64,000 bases of DNA from Gordonia sp. KTR9 (GCF_000143885.2 NC_018581.1:310001-374000), one strand, 5' to 3'. Shown: positions 9,812 to 17,977, counted from the first letter of the stretch. Notes: generated by a model not told the origin, from the sequence alone. Numbers and translations are program-made.

Positions 9812-10285
9812 TTACCGGAGTGCTGCCACCGGATTCGTTGCAGTTGCGCCGGGGCCGGGGTGAACGCGCAGTTCGCCGACCGCGATCAGCTCCCCACACC
9901 CCGAGCACGTGGGCTCGACGGTCATCGTGTGTCCGCACGAGTGCGTCGAGACCACCGGGGCGCCGTCCGTCGCGGTCCATTTGTCGCCCCACTGACGCAG
10001 CGCGGCCAGAACCGTCCACAGGTCCCGCCCCTTGTCGGTGAGGCGGTAGTCGTGGCGCACCGGATTGTCCTGGTACGGCACCTTCGTCAGGACGCCGTGC
10101 TCCACGAGCGTGTCGAGCCGCTGGGCCAGCACGTTGCGTGCGATGCCGAGCCGTGACGAGAACTCATCGAACCGCGTCACGCCGAACATCGCGTCCCGGA
10201 CGATGAGCAACGTCCACCATTCGCCGACGATCTCCAGCGTCTGGGCGATCGAGCAGTTCATGTCGGCGAACGAGGCGCGGCGCAT
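9812..10285 (-). CDS. HxlR-family winged-helix regulator
   Basis: A 157-residue HxlR-type repressor: CSIAQTLEIVGEWWTLLIVRDAMFG at the start, then the winged helix with LGIARNVLAQRLDTLVEHGVL, and the wing YRLTDKGRDLW. The C-terminal part carries a Cys-rich cluster (HSCGH and CSGCGE around 120-140) that could bind zinc, uncommon for minimal HxlR proteins. The conserved N-terminal Cys is the sensing residue in redox-responsive relatives. The gene is divergent from the thioesterase/MFS pair; two palindromes lie between. The start at 10285 gives the family N-terminus; the frame extends ten codons upstream into the operator. Confidence 0.88.
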   Translation of the reverse strand: MRRASFADMNCSIAQTLEIVGEWWTLLIVRDAMFGVTRFDEFSSRLGIARNVLAQRLDTLVEHGVLTKVPYQDNPVRHDYRLTDKGRDLWTVLAALRQWGDKWTATDGAPVVSTHSCGHTMTVEPTCSGCGELIAVGELRVHPGPGATATNPVAALR

Positions 10286-10301
10286 GAGTCGAGCGTAGTG
10301 G

Positions 10302-10350
10302 GTTGCGTGATGCAACTCAACCTGCTTGCATGAGTTGCGTGAAGCAACTC
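10302..10350. promoter_or_regulatory. Twin palindromic operators between hxlR and the thioesterase/MFS operon
   Basis: Two near-identical 15-base palindromes: GTTGCGTGATGCAAC at 10302-10316 and GTTGCGTGAAGCAAC at 10334-10348. The second extends to GAGTTGC..GCAACTC. Their centres are 32 bases apart, about three helical turns, so two dimers would sit on one DNA face. The second overlaps the first codons of the thioesterase-like gene. The likely ligand is the adjacent HxlR protein, giving autoregulation and repression of the exporter operon; this is inferred from position and symmetry. Confidence 0.75.
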
Positions 10351-11166
10351 AGCAGGCAGGACGCGGCCGACGACGGTTTGTCGGACAGCTTCGGCGCGAG
10401 CCCGACCGGGGACGGCCGATGGTCGGCGACCATCGATCCGACCTGGTGGGGATGGTCGGGTCCGCACGGCGGCGCCATCGCCGCCCTGGCCGTGCGGGTC
10501 GGCGCCGAGGCGGCGCCGGAAGGGTCGGTGCGTGCGCTGGATCTGCGATTCGTGGGCAAACCCGACGGCGGGGAGCTGATCCTGACCCCGTCGGTTCGGG
10601 AGGTGGGTCGACACACACGGGTCGTCGACGTCGAGGTCACGCAGGCCGGTGTCGAGATCGCGACGGCGGCGATCACCGCGGGGCGTGTCGGAGAATCGGG
10701 GTCCGCGGACGTCATCGACCGGATCTCGGGCGTCCCCGGTCCGGAAGGATTGGACGCCTTCATGATTCCGCCGGAGATAGTCCCGATGGGTGCGCAACTG
10801 GACCTGCGGCCGGTCGACGGTCCGCTGCCTCTCACCGGCGCGAGCGAAGCGTGGATGCGCGCCTGGATCACCACGCGGACGCCGATGGCCGTCGATGCGG
10901 CATACCTCGCGCTCTTGGCCGACTGCCTGCCGCCCGCGGTGTTCCCGACTCTCACCGCACCACTGGCACTTCCGACGGTCGCCTTCTCCATGCACGTGAC
11001 CGCACCGTTGGACGATCCCACGCCGGCGCCGGTGCTCGTCCATACGCGAAACACCTCGACCTCCGGCGGGTGGTCGGTCGACGACACCACCCTGCGCGAC
11101 CGCGGCGGCCGGCTCCTGGCGTCCGCACGCCAGAGCCGACGTGTCATCGGATGGCCGGCCCGATGA
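10330..11166 (+). CDS. Thioesterase-family (TesB-like hot-dog) protein
   Basis: A 278-residue protein resembling actinobacterial double hot-dog acyl-CoA thioesterases: WWGWSGPHGGAIAALAVRVGAE is the typical helix entry of the N-terminal hot-dog, and the second domain carries PTVAFSMHVTAPL and WSVDDTTLRDRGGRLLASARQSR. It would hydrolyse acyl-CoA thioesters in the cytoplasm; the substrate is unknown. The ATG at 10330 lies just upstream of the second operator palindrome, so the operator overlaps the coding start; a GTG at 10339 is an alternative. It overlaps the MFS gene by four bases. Confidence 0.75.
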   Translation: MSCVKQLSRQDAADDGLSDSFGASPTGDGRWSATIDPTWWGWSGPHGGAIAALAVRVGAEAAPEGSVRALDLRFVGKPDGGELILTPSVREVGRHTRVVDVEVTQAGVEIATAAITAGRVGESGSADVIDRISGVPGPEGLDAFMIPPEIVPMGAQLDLRPVDGPLPLTGASEAWMRAWITTRTPMAVDAAYLALLADCLPPAVFPTLTAPLALPTVAFSMHVTAPLDDPTPAPVLVHTRNTSTSGGWSVDDTTLRDRGGRLLASARQSRRVIGWPAR

Positions 11167-12581
11167 CCGTCGCGCCCGAAGCATCGAATACGCAGGCTCC
11201 GGGCACCGGTCTCGCTCGTCCCGGCGTCGTCCTGCTCATCCTGTCCGGGGCCGCATTCATGGCCAGCCTCGACGTCTTCATCGTGAACGTCGCCTTCGAC
11301 GACATCGGTGCGGATTTCCCCGACGCGACCCTGTCCCAGATGTCGTGGATTCTCAACGCCTACGCCATTCTGTATGCGGCGCTGCTGGTTCCGGCCGGGC
11401 GGATCGTCGATCGCTATGGCCGCAAGGGCGGCTTCCTCCTCGGACTCGCGATCTTCACCGCGGCCAGTGCCGCATGCGCTGCGGCGCAGGGGGTCTGGTG
11501 GCTCGTCGCGTTTCGTGCGGTCCAGGCCCTCGGGGCGGCGATACTCACCCCGGCCAGCCTGGGCCTGGTGGTCTCGACCATTCCGCCGGAGCGTCGTGCC
11601 CGGTCGGTTCGCATCTGGGCGGCGACGGGGGCGCTCGCGGCTGCCTTCGGTCCGGCAGTGGGTGGGTTGCTCGTCGAGGCGTCGTGGCGCTGGGTCTTCC
11701 TGGTGAACATCCCGGTGGGCGTCGCTGCGCTGATCGCAGGCGCACTGGTCCTGTCCCGCTCACGGAACGAATCCGCGAGTGGCTTCCCCGACGCGCTCGG
11801 CGCGGCGCTGCTGGTGATCGCCGTGGGCGCCCTCACCCTGGGACTCGTGCAGGGCAGTGAATGGGGATGGACGGACATCCGTATCACGGGGGCCTGGGTA
11901 GTTGCGGCGGTGTCGTTGGCCGGTTTCGTCGTCAGTTCGGCACACCATTCCGAACCTGTGATCTCACCCGCCCTGCTGCGCGTCCGTGCGTTCTCGATGG
12001 CGAACGTGACGATGGTGCTGTTCTCGATCCCGTTCGCCGGCGCCCTCCTCGCCAACATCCTCTGGCTGCAACAGGTCTGGGGCTTCTCGCCGATCGAGAC
12101 AGGTCTGGCGGTGTCGACCGGACCGCTCATGGTGCCGATCTTCGCGGCGGTGTCCCATCGGCTCAGCTCGCGGATCTCTGTGGGGGTCCTGGTCGCGATC
12201 GGGTGCGCGCTCTTCGCGATCGGGATCGCACTCGTCGCATTGTCGGTCGACGCCACTCCGGATTTCGCCACCGAGTTCCTGCCCGGCTGGCTGATCGGCG
12301 GTGTCGGAGTGGGATTCGCGCTGCCGTCCATTCTGTCCTCGGCGACCGCCGACCTGCCTGCCGATCAGGCGGCAACCGGCAGCGCAGTGGTCAACATGAG
12401 CCGCCAGATCGGTATGTCACTCGGCGTCAGCCTCTTGGTCGCGATCATCGGTACCTCGGTCGTCTACGACGACGTGCACGATGCCTTCGTGACCGCGTGG
12501 TGGGTCCTGACCGGAACCGCTGTGGTGGGCGCGATCTCGGCGCTGGGCATGACCCCGCGACATCAACCCACCGCCCCATGA
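11163..12581 (+). CDS. MFS drug exporter, DHA2 (EmrB/QacA) family
   Basis: A 472-residue, highly hydrophobic protein with about 14 predicted membrane helices. The motif-A loop is visible (GRIVDRYGRKGGFLLG, about residues 79-94) and the first helix has the DHA2-type LDVFIVNVAFDDIG. Members export antibiotics, dyes or lipids by proton antiport. The ATG at 11163 overlaps the thioesterase stop (ATGA), so it is translationally coupled and under the same HxlR-type control. The stop codon TGA at 12579 is also the first three bases of a tandem repeat unit. Confidence 0.92.
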   Translation: MTVAPEASNTQAPGTGLARPGVVLLILSGAAFMASLDVFIVNVAFDDIGADFPDATLSQMSWILNAYAILYAALLVPAGRIVDRYGRKGGFLLGLAIFTAASAACAAAQGVWWLVAFRAVQALGAAILTPASLGLVVSTIPPERRARSVRIWAATGALAAAFGPAVGGLLVEASWRWVFLVNIPVGVAALIAGALVLSRSRNESASGFPDALGAALLVIAVGALTLGLVQGSEWGWTDIRITGAWVVAAVSLAGFVVSSAHHSEPVISPALLRVRAFSMANVTMVLFSIPFAGALLANILWLQQVWGFSPIETGLAVSTGPLMVPIFAAVSHRLSSRISVGVLVAIGCALFAIGIALVALSVDATPDFATEFLPGWLIGGVGVGFALPSILSSATADLPADQAATGSAVVNMSRQIGMSLGVSLLVAIIGTSVVYDDVHDAFVTAWWVLTGTAVVGAISALGMTPRHQPTAP

Positions 12582-12675
12582 TCCGAAAGAACCGACCCCA
12601 CTGCTCCGTGATCCGAAAGAAGGGGCCCATCTCTGCTCCTTGATCCGAAAGAAGGGCCCACCTCTGCTTCATGAG
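12579..12675 (+). repeat. Tandem repeat (30-32-base units) running from the MFS stop to the IS1380 element
   Basis: Units start at 12579, 12609 and 12641 with the identical 13-mer TGATCCGAAAGAA and end with a CCCA..CTCTGCTTC-like tail. A fourth unit starts at 12672 (TGAG) but is cut by the insertion sequence and resumes after it as TGAGGTGCGAGG. The first unit supplies the stop codon of the MFS gene. The array has no unique spacers, so it is not a CRISPR. Confidence 0.75.
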
Positions 12676-14320
12676 CCTGGATCCGTGGATGGTTATCCGG
12701 GGGGTGTGGTTGGTGATGGCTGAGTGTCTGGTTGTGGTGTGGGCGTCGGGTATTCGCTGACCTTGTGTCAGCTTTTTCACTGGGGTTCCTGGTCGTGGTT
12801 GGGCAGTGTGGAGTGTGTGTGTCAGGTGGTGTTTATTGCGGTCCACAACGCGGTGAAGGCGTGTTGTGCTGGCCAGTGGCGGGGTAGGTGCAGGACGGGT
12901 GTTCGTGCTGGTCGGGCCAGTCGGGCGGGCACGGCGATGAGTGTTCGGCGCAGCGTCGCCCCGCGTGCGGCGCGCAGTGCCGGTGCTGCGCTGAGCGCGG
13001 CGAGGGCGCGCAGGAGGTTGTGACTGATGGCGGCCAGGGCCAGCCAGGCTGCGTTGGCACCGAACACTCCGGAGGGTAGATGTGCCAGCGGTCCGTCGAT
13101 GAGGTCGGCGAACACGGTCTCGATGATGGCGTGGCCTCGGTGGTTGATGTCGGCGGTGACGGTGTCGTCGGTGGTGTTGGTGAAGAATGCGTGGTACCGC
13201 CAGGCGGGCATCAGGGTGTCGGTGTTGGCGGGGTGGTGGGCTTTGACGCGGCGCACGATGAGTCGGGCGGTGATCGGGTGAGGCGACTGGGGTTTCACGG
13301 TGTAGGTGGTTTCGGCGACTTCGGCATCGGAGATCAGTTCGCCGGTGTCGGGGTCGGTGACCGCGCCGGGATAGTGCACCGGTGTCCAGGCATCGTCTTT
13401 GATGGCCGTGATCGCGCGGGTGATAGCGGTGTTGGTCCGCAGGACCAGCGAGAACGTGGCTCCTGCACGCTCGCAGGTCGCCATCACCTCGGCCGAGCCG
13501 TAGGCCGAATCCCCGCGTACCGTGATCTCGCCGGCGGCTCCGGCGCGGCGTGCGGTGGTGATGGTTTCGGCGATCATTTTTGCTGCCCCGGCACCGGAGG
13601 CGGCGCGCCCTGCGCGCAGCCACGCGTTGGCGATCACAGGTGGATGACCGGGCGCGCAGACGGTGGCGATCAGTGGTGACAGGCCCCGGCGGAGGAGTTC
13701 ACGTCCGGCGATCTTGGCGTGGCCGTAGGAGCCGCCCTGTTTCTGATAGCCGTAGACCGGGCGCAGCAGCGAGTCGATATCGACAAACACTCGGGCGCCG
13801 TCGGTGGGTAACAACCCTGCCCGCGCGCACATCGCCGGTAAGGTCCGGGTCATCACGGCGTTGAGTTGTCGGACATGACCGGTGGTGAACTCGCGCAGGG
13901 TCTGTCCGATCGTGGCCGGGGCGTACACGCGGTCGAACAGGCGGGTGTGCCCACCGGCGCGGACGAGGTTGAGGTCGTCGATACTGTCGGCGCCGCAACA
14001 GAATCCGGCGATCACGGTCAACAGCTTCGCGTCGAGGTTGGCCCCGGCTGAGGCGACTTGGGTGGTGCCCAAATCGACTCGCTCGGCCAGCTGGGAGGCC
14101 AACCCCGTCGAGTGGGCCAGTCGCATCACCGGTACTAGCCCGGCATGCGACACCAGGTTGTCGTCATCGAAGACAGCGGACTCGGTAGTGAACCTATGCG
14201 ATACTTTCACTGAAAGTGCCTTTTGACTGGGTTGTTTTGTTGTCTCAACACCACCAATCATCCCAGTTCAAAGGGCATTTTCTTGTCATCGACACCCTAA
14301 ACACATCCACGGATCCAGGC
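12676..14320 (-). mobile_element. IS1380-family insertion sequence
   Basis: Perfect 16-base terminal inverted repeats CCTGGATCCGTGGATG at 12676-12691 and its complement at 14304-14319 bracket one transposase gene. TGAG occurs on both sides (12672-12675 and 14321-14324), consistent with the 4-base target duplications known for this family. One extra C at 14320 leaves the exact right edge uncertain by one base; a 17-base IR pair starting at 12675 is the alternative. The flanks join into a unit of the local repeat family, so the element entered an existing repeat array. Confidence 0.85.
12822..14261 (-). CDS. IS1380-family transposase
   Basis: A 479-residue DDE transposase with apparently intact frame. 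The acidic residues are seen in VFVDIDSLLRPVYGYQKQG (about 167-183) and TVRGDSAYGSAEV (about 248-260); the later part has the IS1380 segment TADINHRGHAIIETVFADLIDGPLAHLPSG with a candidate third acidic residue. The N-terminal region (HAGLVPVMRLAHSTGLASQLAE) matches the family start. A GTG at 14210 preceded by AAAAGG is an alternative start. The upstream segment to the right terminal repeat is only about 60 bases. Confidence 0.93.
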   Translation of the reverse strand: MIGGVETTKQPSQKALSVKVSHRFTTESAVFDDDNLVSHAGLVPVMRLAHSTGLASQLAERVDLGTTQVASAGANLDAKLLTVIAGFCCGADSIDDLNLVRAGGHTRLFDRVYAPATIGQTLREFTTGHVRQLNAVMTRTLPAMCARAGLLPTDGARVFVDIDSLLRPVYGYQKQGGSYGHAKIAGRELLRRGLSPLIATVCAPGHPPVIANAWLRAGRAASGAGAAKMIAETITTARRAGAAGEITVRGDSAYGSAEVMATCERAGATFSLVLRTNTAITRAITAIKDDAWTPVHYPGAVTDPDTGELISDAEVAETTYTVKPQSPHPITARLIVRRVKAHHPANTDTLMPAWRYHAFFTNTTDDTVTADINHRGHAIIETVFADLIDGPLAHLPSGVFGANAAWLALAAISHNLLRALAALSAAPALRAARGATLRRTLIAVPARLARPARTPVLHLPRHWPAQHAFTALWTAINTT

Positions 14321-14409
14321 TGAGGTGCGAGGAGCGATAGCGACGAGCCTCGAAGGGCCTGGTGACGCAGGTTCCGAGCCCTTCGAGGCTCGCTTCGCTC
14401 GCACCTCAG
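14320..14409. repeat. Long imperfect inverted repeat made of two copies of the interspersed element
   Basis: The left arm 14320-14358 reads CTGAGGTGCGAGGAGCG then ATAGCGACGAGCCTCGAAGGGC. After a roughly 19-base spacer the right arm 14378-14409 is its near complement (GCCCTTCGAGGCTCG, then CTTCGCTCGCACCTCAG). Transcribed from either strand it would fold into a long hairpin. The left arm is a complete copy of the element also found at 40651-40686 and, broken by an IS, at 55284-55303/56811. Confidence 0.7.
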
Positions 14410-14531
14410 GGGGCAGGGGAGGTCTGCTCGCATCGCACCTCAGGGGGCAGGGGAGGTCTGCTCGCATCGCACCTCAGGGGGCAGGAGGGGTCTGCTCGCA
14501 TCGCACCTCTCAGGGGCCAGGGGAGCTTTGC
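14401..14531 (-). repeat. 34-base tandem repeat at the 3' end of glfT1, four units
   Basis: Units begin at 14401, 14435, 14469 and 14503 and share GCACCTCAGGGGGCAG followed by GGTCTGCTCGCATC; the last unit is degenerate. On the minus strand, which is the sense strand of glfT1, each unit starts TGAGGTGCGA or TGAGAGGTGCGA and the array begins directly after the glfT1 stop. This is the same organisation as the arrays at 12579 and 40523. Confidence 0.75.
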
Positions 14532-15452
14532 TCAGGGACGCGTGAACCGCTCCCGGCGTCCGAGACCGCGGAGGCGTACCCACTCGGCGAAGGCCTTCGG
14601 ATCACGTTGCTGCACAAGGAAGAACCAGCCGAACCGGGCGTACTCCTGGGGCAGCAGTCTACGGAGTCCGGGCTGGCTCATCAGGTAGCCGCGGTTGCGG
14701 TAGGTGAAGAAGCGTTTGGTCGCGTTGTCGGGGTACTGCGTGTGCATGCGCCCGCCCAGGATCGGCCGGAACTCCGCCGATCCGTCCGGGTGGAGGTAGC
14801 CGGCGCGCAGGCACGTACCGAACTTCACGCCGGACCGCACCAGGCGGCGGTGCACCTCGACCTCGTCGCCGCGGAAGAACAGTCGCAGGTCCGGCACACC
14901 CACCTGTTCGAGGCAATGTGCGGAGAACAGCGCACCGTTGAACAGCGACGCGATGCCGGGCAGCAAGTCATCGTCTTGGGTCTCGCCGTCGGTGAAGAGC
15001 TCCGACCGCTTCCGCCTCCACACGAGTCCACGTCGTAGCGGGAAGGCGAGGGTGTCCGGGTCGTCGAGGTTGGCGACGACGGGGGACACCTCGTCGAGAT
15101 CGTGCCGTGCGGCGCAGTCGAGCAGCGTCGAGAGCACCGTCGGACCGTCGGGGCGTCCGTCGTCGTCGGCGCACCAGACCCAGTCGGCACCGAGGGCGAG
15201 TGCGTGCAGCATGCCCAGGGCGAAACCGCCGGCGCCGCCGAGGTTGCGCTGTGAGCCGAGGTAGGTCGTCGGAACAGGTTGTGCGGCAACGAGTGCGGCG
15301 ACCTCGGGTTCGTTCGCGTTGTCGACGACGACCAGGTGATCGACGGGCCGGTCCTGGCCGGCGACGACGGCCAGCGACTCGGCCAGCAGCTCGACGCGAC
15401 GGTGGGTGACCACCACCGCGATCACCGTGGGAGCGCCGCTGCCGTCGCTCAC
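14532..15452 (-). CDS. glfT1: Galactofuranosyltransferase GlfT1-like (family 2 glycosyltransferase)
   Basis: A 306-residue GT-A fold enzyme. VVVTHRRVELLAESLAVVAGQD opens the nucleotide-sugar domain; the metal-binding DXD-type motif is WVWCADDDGRPDG (about 89-101), and FFRGDEVEVHRRL resembles the acceptor-side motif of GlfT enzymes. In mycobacteria GlfT1 (Rv3782) adds the first galactofuranose residues to the decaprenyl-linked linker of arabinogalactan. Identification rests on length and on the conserved neighbourhood with a Wzm/Wzt-like exporter. Its ATG overlaps the ATPase stop by four bases, so it is the last gene of the wzm-wzt-glfT1 operon. Confidence 0.88.
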   Translation of the reverse strand: MSDGSGAPTVIAVVVTHRRVELLAESLAVVAGQDRPVDHLVVVDNANEPEVAALVAAQPVPTTYLGSQRNLGGAGGFALGMLHALALGADWVWCADDDGRPDGPTVLSTLLDCAARHDLDEVSPVVANLDDPDTLAFPLRRGLVWRRKRSELFTDGETQDDDLLPGIASLFNGALFSAHCLEQVGVPDLRLFFRGDEVEVHRRLVRSGVKFGTCLRAGYLHPDGSAEFRPILGGRMHTQYPDNATKRFFTYRNRGYLMSQPGLRRLLPQEYARFGWFFLVQQRDPKAFAEWVRLRGLGRRERFTRP

Positions 15453-16303
15453 TCGGCCGGTCCAGCGGTGTTCGTGTCTCGACGATCGGACTTCTCGAGG
15501 TCGGCGATCACCCTGCGGACGTGCGCGGCGGCGTCGGGACCCTCATATGCGCCGACGACCTCTTCGATCCCGCCTTCCATGCGGATCTGGCCGTGGTCGA
15601 TCCACAGGGCGCGGTCGCACAGCTGAGCCAGGAATTCGTTGGAATGGCTGGCGAAGACCAGGATTCCGGACCGTTCGACGAGTGCCTGGAGACGGCCGCG
15701 TGCCTTGCGCATGAAGTCGGCGTCGACGGCGCCGATGCCCTCGTCGAGGATGAGGATCTCGGGATCGATGGAGGTCACCACGCCGAGTGCGATGCGCACG
15801 CGCATGCCGGTGGAGTAGGTGCGCAACGGCATCTGCAGATAGTCGCCGAGCTCGGTGAACTCCGCGATGTCGTCGATCTTCTTGAGCATCTCCTTGCGGG
15901 TCATGCCCAGGAACATGCCGCGGATGATGATGTTCTCGTAGCCGGAGATCTCCGGGTCCATGCCGATGCCGAGGTCGAAGACCGGCGCGACGCGGCCGCG
16001 CACACGACAGGCGCCGCGGGTGGGCTCGTAGATGCCCGACAGCAGGCGCAGCAGCGTCGACTTGCCGGCGCCGTTGTGGCCGACCAAGCCGACACGGTCG
16101 CCGTGTTTGAGATGCAGGTTGATGTCCTTGAGGGCCTCGACGACCACCACGTTCGACTCCGTGGAGCCGATCACGCCGCCCGCCGCGCCGATCACCGACT
16201 TCTTGAGCGAACGCGTCTTGGCGTCGAAGATCGGGAAGTCCACGCACGCGTCCCACGTGTCCACACGGACCCGCTCGTCGCCGAAATCGTTGTTTCTGGC
16301 CAT
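15449..16303 (-). CDS. wzt: ABC exporter ATPase, Wzt-like (Rv3781-type galactan export)
   Basis: A 284-residue ABC ATPase: Walker A GHNGAGKS (about 76-83), the polysaccharide-exporter signature YSTGMRVRIALGV in place of a classical LSGGQ, Walker B EILILDEGIGAVD and an H-loop in FASHSNE. It lacks the C-terminal carbohydrate-binding domain of O-antigen Wzt proteins, as its mycobacterial relatives do. With the adjacent permease it would flip lipid-linked galactan precursor across the membrane. Start ATG at 16303 is 11 bases after the permease stop; it overlaps glfT1 by four bases. Confidence 0.9.
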   Translation of the reverse strand: MARNNDFGDERVRVDTWDACVDFPIFDAKTRSLKKSVIGAAGGVIGSTESNVVVVEALKDINLHLKHGDRVGLVGHNGAGKSTLLRLLSGIYEPTRGACRVRGRVAPVFDLGIGMDPEISGYENIIIRGMFLGMTRKEMLKKIDDIAEFTELGDYLQMPLRTYSTGMRVRIALGVVTSIDPEILILDEGIGAVDADFMRKARGRLQALVERSGILVFASHSNEFLAQLCDRALWIDHGQIRMEGGIEEVVGAYEGPDAAAHVRRVIADLEKSDRRDTNTAGPAE

Positions 16304-16314
16304 CGAATCCGTCC

Positions 16315-17178
16315 CTACACCCAGTAGGCCACGCGGGCCCGGTAGTTGCGCAACACCAGCATGGCCAGCACCCAGCCCACGGCGGTGCAGCCCAAGACGA
16401 CGGCCCAGTGGTAGAACTCCACCGGCTCGCCCAGCAGCGGCCCGCGCGCGATCTCCAGATAGTGGAACATCGGATTCAGCTCGACGAGCTTCAGCCTCGA
16501 CGACGCCTCGCCGGTCGCGTTGCCGAGGCTCTGCGTCGTCCAGATGATCGGTGTCATGAAGAACACCAGCTGCACCGCAGTGGTGAGGAGCTGGCCGATG
16601 TCGCGGAACCGGGTCGACAGGATCCCGAAGACGATCGTCACCCAGACCGAGTTGAGCACGTACAGCGCGAGGGCCGGGATGATCAGCGACACGGTCCAGT
16701 TGAGCGGCGGCGGGAAGATCAGGAACAGGATGACGATGATGACGACGTTGTGCGCGAAGATGATCAGCGCTCGCCACACCACCCGGTAGACGTGCACGCT
16801 CACCGGGGCCGGGAGCTGTTTGATCAGGCCCTCGTTCTTCGAGAAGACCTCCGAGCCCTCGAGGATCGAACTCTGGATGAAGTTCCAGAAGATGAAACCG
16901 AGTGCCACGTACGGCAGGAACACGGTGATGTCCATGCCGAACAGTTCGCCGTACAGCAGGCCCATCGCGATGGCGGTCACACCGGTCGCGATGACGATCC
17001 ACAGCGGTCCCAGCACCGAACGGCGGTAACGCTGCTTGATGTCCTGCCAGCCGAGATGGAACCAGAGCTCGCGGCTTGCGAACCCGTCGCGGAGGTCCTT
17101 GACCGCGCGCGCGAAGCTGCGCGAATCGGAACCCTGTGGACGCGCGGGGATCGCGTCGTCGTCTACTACCGCTGACAC
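16315..17178 (-). CDS. wzm: ABC exporter permease, Wzm-like (Rv3783-type)
   Basis: A 287-residue ABC-2 type permease with about six membrane helices. The amphipathic entry LWFHLGWQDIKQRYRRSVLGPLW is typical of polysaccharide and teichoic acid exporters, as is the C-terminal FHYLEIARGPLLG segment. It is the first gene of the operon with the ATPase and glfT1 and should form the lipid-galactan flippase. The start is a GTG at 17178 with no clear ribosome-binding site, so the message may be leaderless. Confidence 0.9.
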   Translation of the reverse strand: MSAVVDDDAIPARPQGSDSRSFARAVKDLRDGFASRELWFHLGWQDIKQRYRRSVLGPLWIVIATGVTAIAMGLLYGELFGMDITVFLPYVALGFIFWNFIQSSILEGSEVFSKNEGLIKQLPAPVSVHVYRVVWRALIIFAHNVVIIVILFLIFPPPLNWTVSLIIPALALYVLNSVWVTIVFGILSTRFRDIGQLLTTAVQLVFFMTPIIWTTQSLGNATGEASSRLKLVELNPMFHYLEIARGPLLGEPVEFYHWAVVLGCTAVGWVLAMLVLRNYRARVAYWV

Positions 17179-17217
17179 GAGGAGTCAGCGTACCCGTCCG
17201 CACATCCGTTGCTCCCC

Positions 17218-17335
17218 GCTGGTTGAGCAGGTGACCCTCTGCTGGTTGAGCAGGTAACGAGCGGAGCGAGGAGCCGTGCCTGCTCCCGCTGGCTGAGCAG
17301 GTGACGAGCGGAGCGAGGAGCCGTGTCGAAGCCAC
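17218..17335. repeat. Interspersed repeat cluster (TGGTTGAGC...GAGCGAGGAGCCG) downstream of bpa
   Basis: Three related copies: a short one (CTGGTTGAGCAGGTGA), one near 17242 (CTGGTTGAGCAGGTAACGAG then CGGAGCGAGGAGCCGTG) and one near 17290 (CTGGCTGAGCAGGTGACGAG then CGGAGCGAGGAGCCGTG, followed by TCGAAG). The same element occurs twice in reverse at 24929-25014. The inner CGAGCGGAGCGAGGAGCCG part is close to the core of the CTGAGGTGCGAGGAGCG element. It lies between the bpa stop and the exporter start. Confidence 0.75.
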
Positions 17336-17353
17336 CGCCCCCGCCCGCCGATC

Positions 17354-17917
17354 TCAGAGGTACTGCCCGGGTCCCGGGGAGTGGCCCGGTCCGCCGCCCG
17401 CGGCCGGCATCCCGGGCGGGAGCGCACCCTGGCGCATCTGCTCGAGCTGAGCGCGCGCGGCCATCTGCTGGGCGAACAGCGCGGTCTGGATGCCGTGGAA
17501 CAGGCCCTCCAGCCAGCCGACGAGCTGCGCCTGGGCGATCCGCAGTTCCGCGTCCGACGGGGTCGCGTCGTCGGAGAAGGGCAGTGCCAGCCGTTCGAGT
17601 TCTTCGCGTAGTTCCGGGGCGAGACCTTCTTCGAGCTCCCGGATCGACGATTCGTGGATCTCCCGGAGCCGGTTGCGTGACGCGTCGTCGAGCGGAGCGG
17701 CGCGCACCTCCTCGAGCAGCTGCTTGATCATCGTGCCGATGCGCATGACCTTCGCCGGCTGCTCGACCATGTCGGCGAGGCTGGTCGACTCCGATGCGTC
17801 GTCGTCACCGCCTTGCGGGTGGGTGCCGGACCCGACGACGATCACGTTGTCGGAGTCCCCGGCCGAGCCGAATGGTCCTGAGGTCGGGCCAGGTCCTGGA
17901 GTGCCTTCGATAGCCAT
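17354..17917 (-). CDS. bpa: Bacterial proteasome activator Bpa (PafE)
   Basis: A 187-residue protein whose C-terminus ends in GQYL, the motif with which Bpa docks into and opens the 20S proteasome. The conserved body is almost unchanged from the mycobacterial protein (EQPAKVMRIGTMIKQLLEEV, ASRNRLREIH, AELRIAQAQLVGWLEGLFHG, MAARAQLEQMRQGALPPG). Bpa forms a dodecameric ring and feeds unfolded proteins to the proteasome without ATP. The N-terminal 45 residues are acidic, Gly-rich and variable. Start ATG at 17917 (an ATG at 17926 is also possible). The location next to the galactan export genes matches Rv3780-Rv3783. Confidence 0.93.
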   Translation of the reverse strand: MAIEGTPGPGPTSGPFGSAGDSDNVIVVGSGTHPQGGDDDASESTSLADMVEQPAKVMRIGTMIKQLLEEVRAAPLDDASRNRLREIHESSIRELEEGLAPELREELERLALPFSDDATPSDAELRIAQAQLVGWLEGLFHGIQTALFAQQMAARAQLEQMRQGALPPGMPAAGGGPGHSPGPGQYL

Positions 17918-17977
17918 GCGCTCCATTGTGCCCGGACACCGCAAAACCGCCGATCGCCGACGTCTATCCTCGTGGCC

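Noticed and set aside
10326..11162. N-terminal extension of the MFS exporter
   Set aside because: It is the other frame of the thioesterase gene; the exporter starts at the ATGA overlap.
12579..12671. TGATCCGAAAGAA repeats as a CRISPR or phage attachment site
   Set aside because: Only three near-identical adjacent units, no spacers, no integrase; explained as a 3' tandem array interrupted by an IS.
16304..17335. N-terminal extension of the Wzt-like ATPase
   Set aside because: It is an out-of-frame translation of the wzm gene; the ATPase begins at 16303.
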